This document shows positions 9,024-17,833 of a stretch of 64,000 nt of DNA, in pieces. Location of the stretch: positions 7,549,703 through 7,613,702 of the forward strand of contig CP016211.1 of assembly GCA_001931535.1 (NCBI GenBank), read 5' to 3'. The notes beneath the pieces are model-generated. The model did no database searches. It was not told the origin of the DNA and saw nothing but the letters and a program-made list of their open reading frames with translations. The DNA is from Minicystis rosea. Lineage in GTDB: Bacteria; Myxococcota_A; Polyangia; Polyangiales; Polyangiaceae. Made by a program: the position numbers and the translations under genes. The number at the start of each line of letters is the position of its first letter. The first letter of the stretch is position 1.

Positions 9024-9749
9024 ATGCGGAAGAGCGCGGAGCCGAAGCACGAGCCCGTGGCCCGGGTGCCACCCGATGCGCGGCGGCGGCAGCTCCTCGA
9101 TGAAGCGGCGCGCATCCTCACCGAGCAGGGGATGGAGGAGCTCCAGATCACCGAGGTGGCCGAGCGCGCGGGCGTGTCGCGGCCGCTCGTGTATCGACAG
9201 TTCCCGAGCCGCAAAGCGCTGGTGCGCGCGCTGCTCGAAGACTTCACGGCGCTGGTGAACGAGCGCTTCCATCACGCGCTCCTGCGGGCGCTGCCCGGGA
9301 CGACCATCGAGTCGATCACCACGGCCTTCGTCGAAGCGAGCTGCGACGCCATCGAGCAGCGCGGGGCCGGCCCGTGGCAGCTCCTCGATGCGCGCGGCGC
9401 GGATCCCGAGATCGCCCGCGTGGGCCGCGAGATCTTCGCGCGGCTGCTCGACCCGTGGCAGGCGCAGCTCGCGGGCTTCATCGGCACCACGCCGCGGCGC
9501 GCGGAGAGCCTGCTCTGGGTGATCGTGGCCGCCGGGCGGGCCGCGCTCGACGGCTGGATCGACGGCGGGCTGAGTCGCGCCGAAGCCGTGCGCGACGCCA
9601 CCACCGCGGTGAGCGCGCTGCTCGTGGCGTTCACCCAGCCCAAGAGCACGAGCACCATCGAAGTCGAGCCCATCGCTGAAACACACGCGCCGAGGAAGGC
9701 GAAGCGCAAGCCGCCAGTGCCGAAGAAGCAGCAGCGGAAGGCGCGTTGA
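9024..9749 (+). CDS. TetR/AcrR family transcriptional regulator
   Basis: 241 residues. An N-terminal TetR HTH (about 24-70) contains ITEVAERAGVSRPLVYRQF and is preceded by the usual helix 1 (RRRQLLDEAARILTEQG). A ligand-binding helical domain follows. The C-terminus is an unusual Lys/Arg/Pro-rich tail (about 215-241), perhaps for nonspecific DNA contact. The gene is divergent from the lipid hydroxylase gene, with a 15-bp palindrome between them, so it likely represses that gene in response to a lipid-like ligand. It converges with the HelD-like gene only 5 bases away. Confidence 0.92.
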   Translation: MRKSAEPKHEPVARVPPDARRRQLLDEAARILTEQGMEELQITEVAERAGVSRPLVYRQFPSRKALVRALLEDFTALVNERFHHALLRALPGTTIESITTAFVEASCDAIEQRGAGPWQLLDARGADPEIARVGREIFARLLDPWQAQLAGFIGTTPRRAESLLWVIVAAGRAALDGWIDGGLSRAEAVRDATTAVSALLVAFTQPKSTSTIEVEPIAETHAPRKAKRKPPVPKKQQRKAR

Positions 9750-9754
9750 AGCGA

Positions 9755-11866
9755 TCAACCGCGCGCCGGCTCGCCGAGCAGCGGTGAGGGTGCTCCGCCC
9801 GAAACGACCCAGAGTTGATGCGATGTCCGCGTGAGGGCCACGTGCAAACGGCGCCGCGCGACATCGGTGCTCGGATAGGCGTCAGCGGTCGCGTCGGGCA
9901 CGACCACGTAGTCGAATTCGAGGCCCTTGCAGTTGTCAACGTCGGTCACGTCGATCCCGGGCTCGAAGGAGAACTCGCCCGCGAGCACGAGGCGCGCAGA
10001 GGCGGCGTCTTCGACGAGCGCATGGAAGCGACGCGCGGCCTCGGCGTCCTCCGCGATGACCGCGACCGAAGCGCGCGGCTCGCGATCGAGGAGATCGCGC
10101 AGCGCGCCCGCGAGGAAGAGGTGCGCGGCCGCGGGATCGGGGAAGTTGAAGAAGCCGACGGGCGCGCCGTCACGCACGGCCTGCGCGGGCGCCTCGGGCG
10201 CGAGATCACCGAGGACCTGGCGCGCGAGATCGACGACGGGACGCGGGCAGCGATACGAGACCGCGAGGCGGCACGTGGCGGCGTCACGGACGCCGAGAGC
10301 AGTGAGCGCGCGCTCCCATCCAGCGAAATTGGACGAGGTTTGCTGGGCTTCGTCACCGGCGAGGGTGACGCTGCGCGGCTCGGCGAGGAGCTTGCCGAGG
10401 ACGAAGAGCTCGAAGAGAGAGAAGTCCTCGGCTTCGTCGACGACGACGTGCGCGAGGCTCGGCGCCTCGAGGTTTCCTTGCCACGCGCGCATGCAAAGCA
10501 GGATGGGAAGGTCTTCCACATCGAGGGTACCCGCCAGCTCGTCGGGGGTGGCCTCGGCGATGGGGCGGCCGTCGACGGCCTGCTTCATCTCGGGCACGAT
10601 GATGGATCGGAGCTGCCTTTCGAGGGGCTCTGCGAGCTGAAGCATGGTGTGCTCGACGGTGGCCTCGACCGCGGCGCGCGAGAGGGTGCCGCCCGAAGCC
10701 TCGACGATGCTCGTGAGGAATGGACGATCGGTGAAGAGCTCGGCGAGCCTGCGCCGCATCGCCTTGAGCTTCAGCGGTTTCGATCGGCCACCGAAGCGCG
10801 CGAAGAGCGCATCGTGGAGGGCCGGTGATCGCTTGAGGCTCGCGACGAGGGCGGGCGCCTCCACACAGCCCCGCGGGAGCTCGTCGCCGAACACGCGGCA
10901 CGCGAGATCGAGGGACCAAGCGTCGAGCGTACGGACCCTGACCGCGCCTCCGGCGAGCGGCTCGAGCAAGCGCGCGGAGAGGCGGGCGAGGCCCTCCTCC
11001 GGCACGATGACTTCCATGCGCGCGAGCGGGTATTGGGCTGGATCGGCGGCGGTGATGCGCGCGAGGCGATGGAGCGCGACCGTGGTCTTGCCGCTGCCCG
11101 CGCTGCCGAGGACGACGAGCGGCTGCTCGGCCGGCGCCGTGACGGCCGCGAATTGCCGAGCATCGAGGAGCGCCGTGACGTCGGCGGGACGGGCGCGCCC
11201 CGCGATGCCGGCGCCGGTGCCGAGCACACCGGGGCGCGCCGCGGTGCCCGCGCCGCCTTCGGCGAAGGACCAAGCGGTGCGCGCCGGGCGAATCCAGCGG
11301 CCATCGGCGCGCCGCTCGAGGACGAGATCATCGCCGACGATCTGCACGAGCAAACCGCCCTCGATGACGACCACGCGGCGCGTGACGACGACGCCCTCGA
11401 CATCGCGACCGGGAAAGCTCTCTTCGAACTCGTCACCCTCACGATAGCGATAGAAGATCCGGGCCACGGGCGCGACGCGCCAATCGACGATGCGCACGCC
11501 CGACGCGGGATCGAGGAAGCTCTCGCGACCGAGGAGGTAGTCGCGAAGGCCACGCTGATCGCGAATCGCCAAGTGAGCGAGATAAGGAGATGCGGTATCC
11601 GGCAAAGGCGCCTCCGCCGAGCGCTCGCAAAGACGTTGGCGGACGCTCATCTCCAGGAGGAGCGCCGGCAAATCATCCTCCGAGGCGGACATGGCCTCTT
11701 CGCGCAGGGCACGGAGGCCAGCGATGGATCGCAATCCATCCGCCTCAGGCGGCCGCGCCCGAGCGCTCGCGACGGAGAGCACCCCCTGCGCGCGCGCGAG
11801 CAAAGCTTCTTCTTCGCGGATGATCTCGAGCTCGGCGCGCGACGGCGCCATCGGATCGACAGGCAT
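9755..11866 (-). CDS. UvrD/HelD-like superfamily 1 helicase
   Basis: 703 residues. An N-terminal coiled region (1-90) and a HelD-type SH3-like insert are visible, with YLAHL, RDYLLGRESFLDP and the DWR..P motif at about 128-133. Walker A is GSAGSGKTT at about 254-262 and Walker B is VVVDEAED at about 485. Later helicase motifs include SYRCPRP and the C-terminal KGLEFDYVVV and VALTRTS. HelD proteins remove stalled RNA polymerase from DNA in Gram-positive bacteria; this relative probably acts on RNA polymerase or on DNA. It is shorter than UvrD in domains 1B/2B. The start has CGGAGGG about 7 bases upstream. Family assignment is firm; naming it helD would be premature. Confidence 0.85.
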   Translation of the reverse strand: MPVDPMAPSRAELEIIREEEALLARAQGVLSVASARARPPEADGLRSIAGLRALREEAMSASEDDLPALLLEMSVRQRLCERSAEAPLPDTASPYLAHLAIRDQRGLRDYLLGRESFLDPASGVRIVDWRVAPVARIFYRYREGDEFEESFPGRDVEGVVVTRRVVVIEGGLLVQIVGDDLVLERRADGRWIRPARTAWSFAEGGAGTAARPGVLGTGAGIAGRARPADVTALLDARQFAAVTAPAEQPLVVLGSAGSGKTTVALHRLARITAADPAQYPLARMEVIVPEEGLARLSARLLEPLAGGAVRVRTLDAWSLDLACRVFGDELPRGCVEAPALVASLKRSPALHDALFARFGGRSKPLKLKAMRRRLAELFTDRPFLTSIVEASGGTLSRAAVEATVEHTMLQLAEPLERQLRSIIVPEMKQAVDGRPIAEATPDELAGTLDVEDLPILLCMRAWQGNLEAPSLAHVVVDEAEDFSLFELFVLGKLLAEPRSVTLAGDEAQQTSSNFAGWERALTALGVRDAATCRLAVSYRCPRPVVDLARQVLGDLAPEAPAQAVRDGAPVGFFNFPDPAAAHLFLAGALRDLLDREPRASVAVIAEDAEAARRFHALVEDAASARLVLAGEFSFEPGIDVTDVDNCKGLEFDYVVVPDATADAYPSTDVARRRLHVALTRTSHQLWVVSGGAPSPLLGEPARG

Positions 11867-12103
11867 GACGTGCCCTCCGTGGTCGCGCCAAGGTGCTTGT
11901 CAGGAGCGGAATCGTCAAGGCATTGAAAAAGAAACGTTTTCTGGTAGAGTACATGTGTCTTCGGGGCAGTGATGGAGACGCGGTCGAGGCCGCGCGGGAC
12001 GCATGACCACCGCCGCGCCGACATGGGCACGCGTCTCCAAACGATCCTGACCTCGGAGGAACGTGCTATTCGCCGGCGCGAATCTCGGTGAGCTCCGCGG
12101 CCA

Positions 12104-12430
12104 TCACCCGGTGTGTCCGATCGCGCAAAGCACGGTTGTCGTAACCGACTCTGCCGGATCGATCGGATCGAGGGCTCGCACCGTCACGGGCCAAGGCATC
12201 ACCCGCACGAGATGGTGAGAGGCCCAAACGCTCGTGTACTGGTGCAAGAGACGGAGGCGCCGATCCCAAACGAAGGTGGCGAGGAAGAGAAAGAGCGCAC
12301 CGAAGAAGGCCACGATTCAAGTGAGGATGAGATAGGGCCAGAAGATGAGATTGTAGATCACGACGACGGCGCGGCCGGGCTCCAGGGCGCGCGGCGAGGC
12401 TCGGCGCATCGACGAGGGCAGCGCTCTCAT
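12104..12430 (-). pseudogene. Remnant of a 1-acylglycerol-3-phosphate acyltransferase-like gene
   Basis: In this frame the sequence reads RAVVVIYNLIFWPYLILT, then an in-frame TGA at 12317-12319. It resumes with IVAFFGALFLFLATF, VWDRRLRLLHQYTSVWASH and MPWPVTV, and stops before any NHxSxxD catalytic motif. The order of a WPYL-type membrane segment, a DRR..LH segment and WPVTV resembles the N-terminus of PlsC-type acyltransferases, so I read it as a truncated, nonsense-mutated copy. An overlapping intact ORF in another frame (12066-12437) has no protein-like composition. Homology was judged by eye only. Confidence 0.5.
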
Positions 12431-12462
12431 CGTTCATCGTGACGCCTCGACAGATCCGAGCC

Positions 12463-14616
12463 TCAGCGACGTGGGGGCGGACGTCGGGTGCGGCGCGGGC
12501 GCGCGGCGCCGAAGATGTCGTCGAGGACTCGGTTCATGGCGTCGCCGACGCGATTCTCCACCAAGAGCCCTTCGAGGATGGCGAGGCCATCGGTGCGAAT
12601 CTCCGGGTCGAGCACGGTGCCGCCGAGATCGACGGGCACGGTGACGCGCTCCGCGAAGGCGGCCGGAATGGCGAGGACGGGGCTCTCGGCGAGATACGAG
12701 GCGAGGAGGTGGGCGACGACGCGGCCACCGAGGCGACCATCGAGGCCGAGGCGGACATCACCGCTGAGCTCGATGCCCTCGACGGCGGCCTCCAGCGCAT
12801 CGACGAAGATCTCGTCGCGATCGAGGCGAACCAACGCGCGCAAGGGGCCGCGACCACGTGACCGAAGGCGCGGCAATCCGAGGCCGGCGAGCGGCTCCGC
12901 GAGCATGCGGGTGATGAGATAGCGAGGCTCGGCGATGACGACGGCGCCGCGCGCGGTGAGCGGAGCCTCGCCGAAATCGTGACGCGTGAAGTGCAGCTCG
13001 CCGGTGGCCGCGCCCTGGATCACCGAGGCGATCAAGCTCTCGCCGACAGCGTGCGTGGGCAGCGCTTCGACGCGCACGGCACTCCAGGAGAGCGTCGCGT
13101 CGAGCCCTGCGGCATCGCCGAAGCCGACGCGGCCGGATGACGCGAACGTGCCGCCGTAGAAGCGACCGGCGAGCCTCTGCCAAGTGAGCCGATCGGGGCT
13201 CAAATCGAGGAGCGCGGAGATGTCCTCGACCACGAACGAAGGTCTCTCCGGATCGGTGAAGACATCGAGGATCGCGTGACGCGACTCGACGCGCCCCGTG
13301 AGCGTGGGCCTCGTGAACGTGCCTCCGAGGCGGCCGTCGAGCTCCAGCACCGCCGGCGGCCGCGGTCGCACCGGGCCGGGGAGCAAGCCGAGCGTGAGCG
13401 CATCGTCCGCGGCGATGCGACCGCGCAGCGTGGATCCGACGAGCGCACCGCCCGCGGTGAGCGTGAAGCGGAGGTGCAGCTCGGAGCGCGGCGTCGTCAC
13501 CGTGAATGCGCCGCCGGCCGCGAAATCGGGGCGGATCATGATCTCGCCGGAGAACGCGAGATCGGGCGGAACGTGGAAGCCGAACGAAGGCGTCGGCTCC
13601 CGCGCGGCGCGCACGGGGATGCCGGCGAGCGAGGCCAGCGCCGAGAGAACACCGACGCCGCCATCGGACAACGAGAGCGCGGCGATGGGCACGCCCTCGG
13701 CGCCGGTGCTCGGCGAGCCGAACGGGAGGCTCCCCCACCCTGCGAGGCGCGCGCCGTGGATCCCCGCTTGAAGCTGCTCGTAGCGGAGGCGGCGGCGATC
13801 GAGATCGAGGATCGCGGAGAGCTCCTCGAAACGAAGCGCGCCGGTGCGCGCCGTGCCGCGACCGAGATCGACGGCCGCGGAGAAGACCCGGCCGCGCAGC
13901 GCCGGCGCGGAGATCGGGCCCGTGGCCGCGAGGTCGAGCTCGAGCACCGATCCTGGGTTGGGAACGACGCCGAACGGCGCGGAGATCGCGAGCGCCGCAG
14001 CGAGCTTCGTCGCATCGCCGAGCGAGAGCGAGCCCGAGAGACGAGAGCCGTCGACGATGCCATCGGCGTCGACGACGAGGCCGACGGCGAGCCGCGTGCG
14101 CTCCGCGGCGGCGGTGAGATCCGCGACGAGGACGCCGTCGTCGCGACGCGCCGCCGATCCGGAGAGCACGAAGGCGAGCGGGCCGGCGCTGAGACGGCCA
14201 TCGGTGAAACGGATACCTAGAGGGGTGACGCTCGGCGCGACGAAGAGCTCGACGGCGAGGGGGCCGAGGGTCGTCGATGCGCGGATCGAGCCGGAAAACC
14301 AGCTCGCCGTGGTGGACGCATCGCTCTCGAGGTGAAGGGCGATGCGCGCGCCCGCGAGGACGAGCTCGCCGCGCAGCGAGACGAGGCGCGCCGAGATCGG
14401 CAGGGGGCCGAGCGGCAGGCCGGCGCCGAGCTCGACCTCGAGCTGCTCGACGGCGAGCGTCGCGCCTCCATACGGCAGGCGGGCGCCGGCGATGCGGAGG
14501 AGCTTGCCTTCGAAGGAGATCGTGCCCGCCTTCGCCGTGGGCCCGAGCCGATCGCGCAGGGCGGCTTCGAGCCAGGCGGCGCTGCCGATCGGCGGGGCGC
14601 TCGGCTTGTCGGACAT
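12463..14616 (-). CDS. AsmA/TamB-like (DUF748/DUF3971-type) protein
   Basis: 717 residues, dominated by short amphipathic beta-strand repeats with many D/G/L turns, as in the AsmA/TamB bridge-like lipid-transfer family. The C-terminal ~200 residues (GAVVIAEPRYLI..., then repeats like ELSGDVRLGLDGRLGG and GGTVLDPEIRTDGL) match AsmA C-terminal strand patterns. No signal peptide or N-terminal membrane helix is visible, which is odd for a periplasmic bridge; it may be a partial family member or use a start I cannot see. It ends in an Arg/Pro-rich tail. It starts 4 bases after the YkgJ-like gene, so the two are probably co-transcribed. Confidence 0.65.
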   Translation of the reverse strand: MSDKPSAPPIGSAAWLEAALRDRLGPTAKAGTISFEGKLLRIAGARLPYGGATLAVEQLEVELGAGLPLGPLPISARLVSLRGELVLAGARIALHLESDASTTASWFSGSIRASTTLGPLAVELFVAPSVTPLGIRFTDGRLSAGPLAFVLSGSAARRDDGVLVADLTAAAERTRLAVGLVVDADGIVDGSRLSGSLSLGDATKLAAALAISAPFGVVPNPGSVLELDLAATGPISAPALRGRVFSAAVDLGRGTARTGALRFEELSAILDLDRRRLRYEQLQAGIHGARLAGWGSLPFGSPSTGAEGVPIAALSLSDGGVGVLSALASLAGIPVRAAREPTPSFGFHVPPDLAFSGEIMIRPDFAAGGAFTVTTPRSELHLRFTLTAGGALVGSTLRGRIAADDALTLGLLPGPVRPRPPAVLELDGRLGGTFTRPTLTGRVESRHAILDVFTDPERPSFVVEDISALLDLSPDRLTWQRLAGRFYGGTFASSGRVGFGDAAGLDATLSWSAVRVEALPTHAVGESLIASVIQGAATGELHFTRHDFGEAPLTARGAVVIAEPRYLITRMLAEPLAGLGLPRLRSRGRGPLRALVRLDRDEIFVDALEAAVEGIELSGDVRLGLDGRLGGRVVAHLLASYLAESPVLAIPAAFAERVTVPVDLGGTVLDPEIRTDGLAILEGLLVENRVGDAMNRVLDDIFGAARPRRTRRPPPRR

Positions 14617-14620
14617 GGAT

Positions 14621-15283
14621 TCAGCCGGCAGTCGCGGCGTCGTCCTGCTCGGGGAGGCCGTCGCGGATCTTGAGCGTCTCCTCGCGCGCGGCGAGGCACG
14701 CCTCGCTGCCCACCACGAAGGCGGCGCAGTTGTCCGGACGGATGGTGTAGATGCCGCACTTGTTGTCGTGACCGAGGTTGCGGCAGCGACCGCTCTCGAG
14801 GAAGCGCAGCGTGACCTTGCCGTTCTTCCGCTTGATGTAGGCCTTGTCGAGGAGATCGCGGCGGCCGGCCTCGCGCCAGCGATCGAAGTCGGCGGTGTCG
14901 AGGACCACGTTGGACTCGTGGCAGCAGGCGCCGCACGCGAGGCAGTCGAGATCGACGTCGCGGGTGGGGCCCTCGTGGATCGAGTCGCGCTCGCACCAGT
15001 CCATGACGGATCCCTCGTACGCGGCGCGAACGCGGGCGGTGGCGAGGCCCTCGGCGGGGCCGTCCTTCACGCGGCGCCAGCGCTGCTGCTCGATGGAGAG
15101 CAGCGTCCACAGGCCGAGCTCGGTGATCTTGCCGCGCTCGTCGACGCCGAGGAGCAGATCGTAGGCGCCGTCGTCGCGCATCACGACCGCGTGCCCTCCC
15201 CGCCGGACGTGGGCTGCAGCACGAGAAAGGAAGCGCGGTTTGAAGCTTCGCCACACGGGGCGGACGACGACGTAGGCGCTCAT
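14621..15283 (-). CDS. YkgJ-family cysteine cluster protein
   Basis: 220 residues. The C-terminal half has the YkgJ/UPF0153 signature: CLACGACC at about 114-121, then CRNLG...KCGIYTIRPDNC, giving a cluster of Cys residues that should bind zinc or an Fe-S cluster. The N-terminal ~90 residues (WTLLSIEQQRWRRV) form a small additional domain fused in front. The biochemical role of the family is unclear. It is upstream of and nearly abuts the AsmA-like gene. Confidence 0.8.
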   Translation of the reverse strand: MSAYVVVRPVWRSFKPRFLSRAAAHVRRGGHAVVMRDDGAYDLLLGVDERGKITELGLWTLLSIEQQRWRRVKDGPAEGLATARVRAAYEGSVMDWCERDSIHEGPTRDVDLDCLACGACCHESNVVLDTADFDRWREAGRRDLLDKAYIKRKNGKVTLRFLESGRCRNLGHDNKCGIYTIRPDNCAAFVVGSEACLAAREETLKIRDGLPEQDDAATAG

Positions 15284-15369
15284 CGGAGCGCATCTTCGCA
15301 GACGAGCGCGGGCCTGCCAACGCTCGACGAGCGCCCGACCAAGGTCGTCACATCTGCTATGGAGGGCGG

Positions 15370-16095
15370 ATGAGCACGCCCCACCGGCCGGCGCGGAAGA
15401 TCGTGATCGTGAGGACGGGAGAGCCCGTCCCCGAGGTTCTCGATCGCCGCGGCCACTTTCACGACCTCATCGAGCAGGCGATCGGCGCCGACTGGTCGGG
15501 CGGCTACGAGGTCTTCGACGCGCGCGAGCCCGATCCCTTCCCCGCGCCGAACGCCGCGGCGGCCTACGTGATCACCGGATCCGCGGCGAACGTGCCCAAC
15601 CGCGAGGCGTGGATGCTGCGGACCGAAGCCTGGCTGCGCGACGTCTTCGCCGCAGGGACGCCGATGTTCGGCATCTGCTTCGGCCACCAGATCCTGGCGC
15701 AGGCGCTCGGCGGCGAGGTGCAGCGGAACCCGCGCGGGCGCGAGATCGGCACGGTCGAGATCGAGCGCACGGCGGAGGATCCGATCTTCCAAGGCGTGCC
15801 CGCCCGCTTCTCCGCGAACGTCACGCACGTCGACACCGTGGTGCGCCTGCCGCCGGGCGCCGCGCCGCTCGCCCGCTCGGCGCTGGAGAGCCACCATGCC
15901 ATCCGCTTCGGCGAGCGCTGCTACGGCGTGCAGTTCCACCCCGAGATGGATGCGGACGTGCTCTCCGGCTACGTCGAGACGCGCCGCGAGATCCTCTCGA
16001 CCGAGGGGTTCGGCGTGGACGCGATGCTCGCCGAGATCCGCGACGCCGAGATGGGGCGCGAGACGCTCCGCAACTTCGTGCGCCGTTTCGTTTGA
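15370..16095 (+). CDS. Class I glutamine amidotransferase-like protein
   Basis: 241 residues, a stand-alone GATase1 domain. The nucleophile elbow is GICFGHQ (Cys103) and the catalytic partner motif is FHPE (His190, Glu192). The oxyanion region is GSAANVPN at about 70-77. Proteins of this size are often annotated as GMP synthase-like amidotransferases or gamma-glutamyl peptide hydrolases; no synthetase partner is adjacent. The stop codon lies inside an 18-bp palindrome of a repeat family seen elsewhere in the window. Confidence 0.88.
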   Translation: MSTPHRPARKIVIVRTGEPVPEVLDRRGHFHDLIEQAIGADWSGGYEVFDAREPDPFPAPNAAAAYVITGSAANVPNREAWMLRTEAWLRDVFAAGTPMFGICFGHQILAQALGGEVQRNPRGREIGTVEIERTAEDPIFQGVPARFSANVTHVDTVVRLPPGAAPLARSALESHHAIRFGERCYGVQFHPEMDADVLSGYVETRREILSTEGFGVDAMLAEIRDAEMGRETLRNFVRRFV

Positions 16096-16105
16096 GCTCA
16101 AACGA
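16088..16105. repeat. Palindromic repeat (TCGTTTGAG / CTCAAACGA)
   Basis: Perfect 18-bp palindrome spanning the amidotransferase stop codon. Its half-site matches the repeats at 29853-30030 and closely resembles the palindrome at 31179-31200, so it belongs to a dispersed family. Confidence 0.7.
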
Positions 16106-16107
16106 TT

Positions 16108-16139
16108 GCGCCGAGCACCGGAAAATCCGGGCTCGGCGC
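16108..16139. terminator. Bidirectional hairpin terminator
   Basis: A 9-bp outer stem (GCGCCGAGC and complement) encloses a CCGGA/TCCGG inner stem with a two-base AA loop. It sits between two convergent genes. Confidence 0.65.
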
Positions 16140-16161
16140 GACGTCGCAGCCGGGAAGCTGC

Positions 16162-16980
16162 TTACTTCTTCTTCTTCGGATCGGGCGGCGGAGGCTCGGG
16201 CGTCTTGCCACGCACGGCCGCGGCGACGTCGGGATCGATGCCGTTGTCGTCGGCGGGCTTGTTGGTCCGCAGCGAGGCGAGGCTCGCCAGCGTCGCGTTG
16301 TCCTCGAAGGCCAGCCCCGCCGCCGCCTCGCCGCGCTGGATGGCGCGGAGGTGCGTGGTCGCGTCCTTCCAGTCGACCTCGGTGACGAAGCGCGCGCCGT
16401 CGGGCGGCAGGACGCGACCGGGGACGCCGTAGTTGGTGGAGAGCTTCACCACCGCTTCCATGTAGTTCTTCCCGAGCGGGTGGGAGTCGCTGAACTTGTG
16501 CTCTTCGATGACCTTCCAGAGCTTGTCCTGGATGAAGAAGAAGTTCGTCACCATGCCCTTGCGGGTCAGGACCAGGAGCGACTCGCGGTTGTTGTACGTG
16601 TACTCACCGCGGAGCGGCGTCGCGTCGACGCCCGTCGGCAGCTTGCCGAAGTCGATGCGGCTGCGGCGGAACGCGGACTTGTCCTCCGCGATCTGCGCGT
16701 CGAGCTCCCGCATCCGGATGCCCGGCTGCACGCCCTTGTAGAGCGGGCGGTAGTCGTCATCGAGGATCTTGTCGACGGTGTCGGCCACCTGCTTCGGCGA
16801 CTGCCCCCACGTGACGCCCGCGTACGGGAGGGAGATGGCCTTCTTGGTCGAGGGCGCCTCGGGCGCCGGGCCCTCTTCCTTCTTCTTCCTCCCCTGAGCG
16901 TGGACATCGGTCGCCGGCAACGCCGCCGCGAACGTCAATCCGACGGTCAGGAGCGTGGCCAAGAGCCTCTTCGCGTTCAT
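16162..16980 (-). CDS. Secreted hypothetical protein
   Basis: 272 residues. A signal peptide (MNAKRLLATLLTVGLTFAAA) is followed by a Lys-rich linker, then a globular domain (about 55-235) with GVTWGQSPKQVADTV near its start and TRKGMVTNFFFIQDKLWKV in the middle. The C-terminus is Pro/Lys-rich (EPPPPDPKKKK). I chose the ATG with AGAGGAAG 7 bases upstream; an ATG 24 bases further out is possible. I do not recognise the fold; it is probably periplasmic or surface exposed. Confidence 0.8.
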   Translation of the reverse strand: MNAKRLLATLLTVGLTFAAALPATDVHAQGRKKKEEGPAPEAPSTKKAISLPYAGVTWGQSPKQVADTVDKILDDDYRPLYKGVQPGIRMRELDAQIAEDKSAFRRSRIDFGKLPTGVDATPLRGEYTYNNRESLLVLTRKGMVTNFFFIQDKLWKVIEEHKFSDSHPLGKNYMEAVVKLSTNYGVPGRVLPPDGARFVTEVDWKDATTHLRAIQRGEAAAGLAFEDNATLASLASLRTNKPADDNGIDPDVAAAVRGKTPEPPPPDPKKKK

Positions 16981-17227
16981 GCCGTTCTTCCTCTCACCCG
17001 TCATGGCCGGGGCGCCGAGCGCATCGCAATCGGGCCGCCTCAAGCTACCAAAAGCGGCGCCGCGGGTGAACGAAACTGCAGGTCGCGGGTGCGCTCGCGT
17101 CGCGGTCACGGGCCGAGGTTGGACGGGCGAGCACGACATTTCATGGAAGCGCGAGAGGACGCGCCGCGGCGAGCCGCGGTCCTGACAACGCCGCGAAGCC
17201 GTGCTACGTGCTCCCCTGCCTCCGCGT

Positions 17228-17833
17228 ATGCCGCAGACGAAGCGCGTTCCCCTGCAATCCGCCGCCTTTTTGGTGGTCCGTCTCGCGCTGGCCCTCGCCC
17301 TCGGCGCGACCGTGGGCTGCGAGCCTTCACAGCCCGGCCACACCGCGTCGTCGTCCGCGTCGTCGCTGCCGCGGTGGGAGGGGCGTGCCCGCCAGCTCTT
17401 CGCCGACAACATCGATCCGGCCGCCGTCGGGCTCTCGATGGAGGGGCCCTCGCCCCGCTCGGACGCCGGCCTGCGCGAGCGCGCGCAGACGTCCGACGTG
17501 GTGGCCCGCGTGCGCGTGCAGACGGTCACGGTCGACTCGGTCGGCGAGCAGAAGACGTATCATCTCGGCATCCAAGTGGGCGTGCCCACGCTGACCGAGG
17601 CGAAGCTCCAGGACCGCACGTTCGAGCTCTTGATCAAGCCGACGAGCGGCGCCTTCGGCATCGCGCGAGCATTCGACGCCCGCCTGCGCGGGCAGACGTT
17701 CGTCGGGTTCATCAAGCGCTTCACCAACGAAGATGGTGAGGTCGAGGTCCACTTTCACCTCTCGCCGGACACGGCGGAGGTCGTCGCCGCCGTGAAAGAA
17801 GCCGTCGCGCTTCGGGAGATATCGGGCTCTTGA
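17228..17833 (+). CDS. Lipoprotein of unknown function
   Basis: 201 residues. It has a positively charged n-region (MPQTKRVPL), a hydrophobic core and lipobox GATVGC, so it should be lipidated at about Cys31. A Ser-rich linker leads to a beta-rich domain of ~140 residues (SDVVARVRVQTVTV, YHLGIQVGVP, RTFELLIKPTSG). The stop overlaps the TTG start of methionine aminopeptidase (TTGA), so the two genes are translationally coupled, although no functional link is apparent. A start 27 bases upstream is possible. Confidence 0.8.
   Translation: MPQTKRVPLQSAAFLVVRLALALALGATVGCEPSQPGHTASSSASSLPRWEGRARQLFADNIDPAAVGLSMEGPSPRSDAGLRERAQTSDVVARVRVQTVTVDSVGEQKTYHLGIQVGVPTLTEAKLQDRTFELLIKPTSGAFGIARAFDARLRGQTFVGFIKRFTNEDGEVEVHFHLSPDTAEVVAAVKEAVALREISGS

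Noticed and set aside
12066..12437. A 123-codon minus-strand ORF as a gene
   Set aside because: Its product is Arg/Pro/Ser-rich shadow sequence, whereas the overlapping frame shows acyltransferase-like membrane segments.
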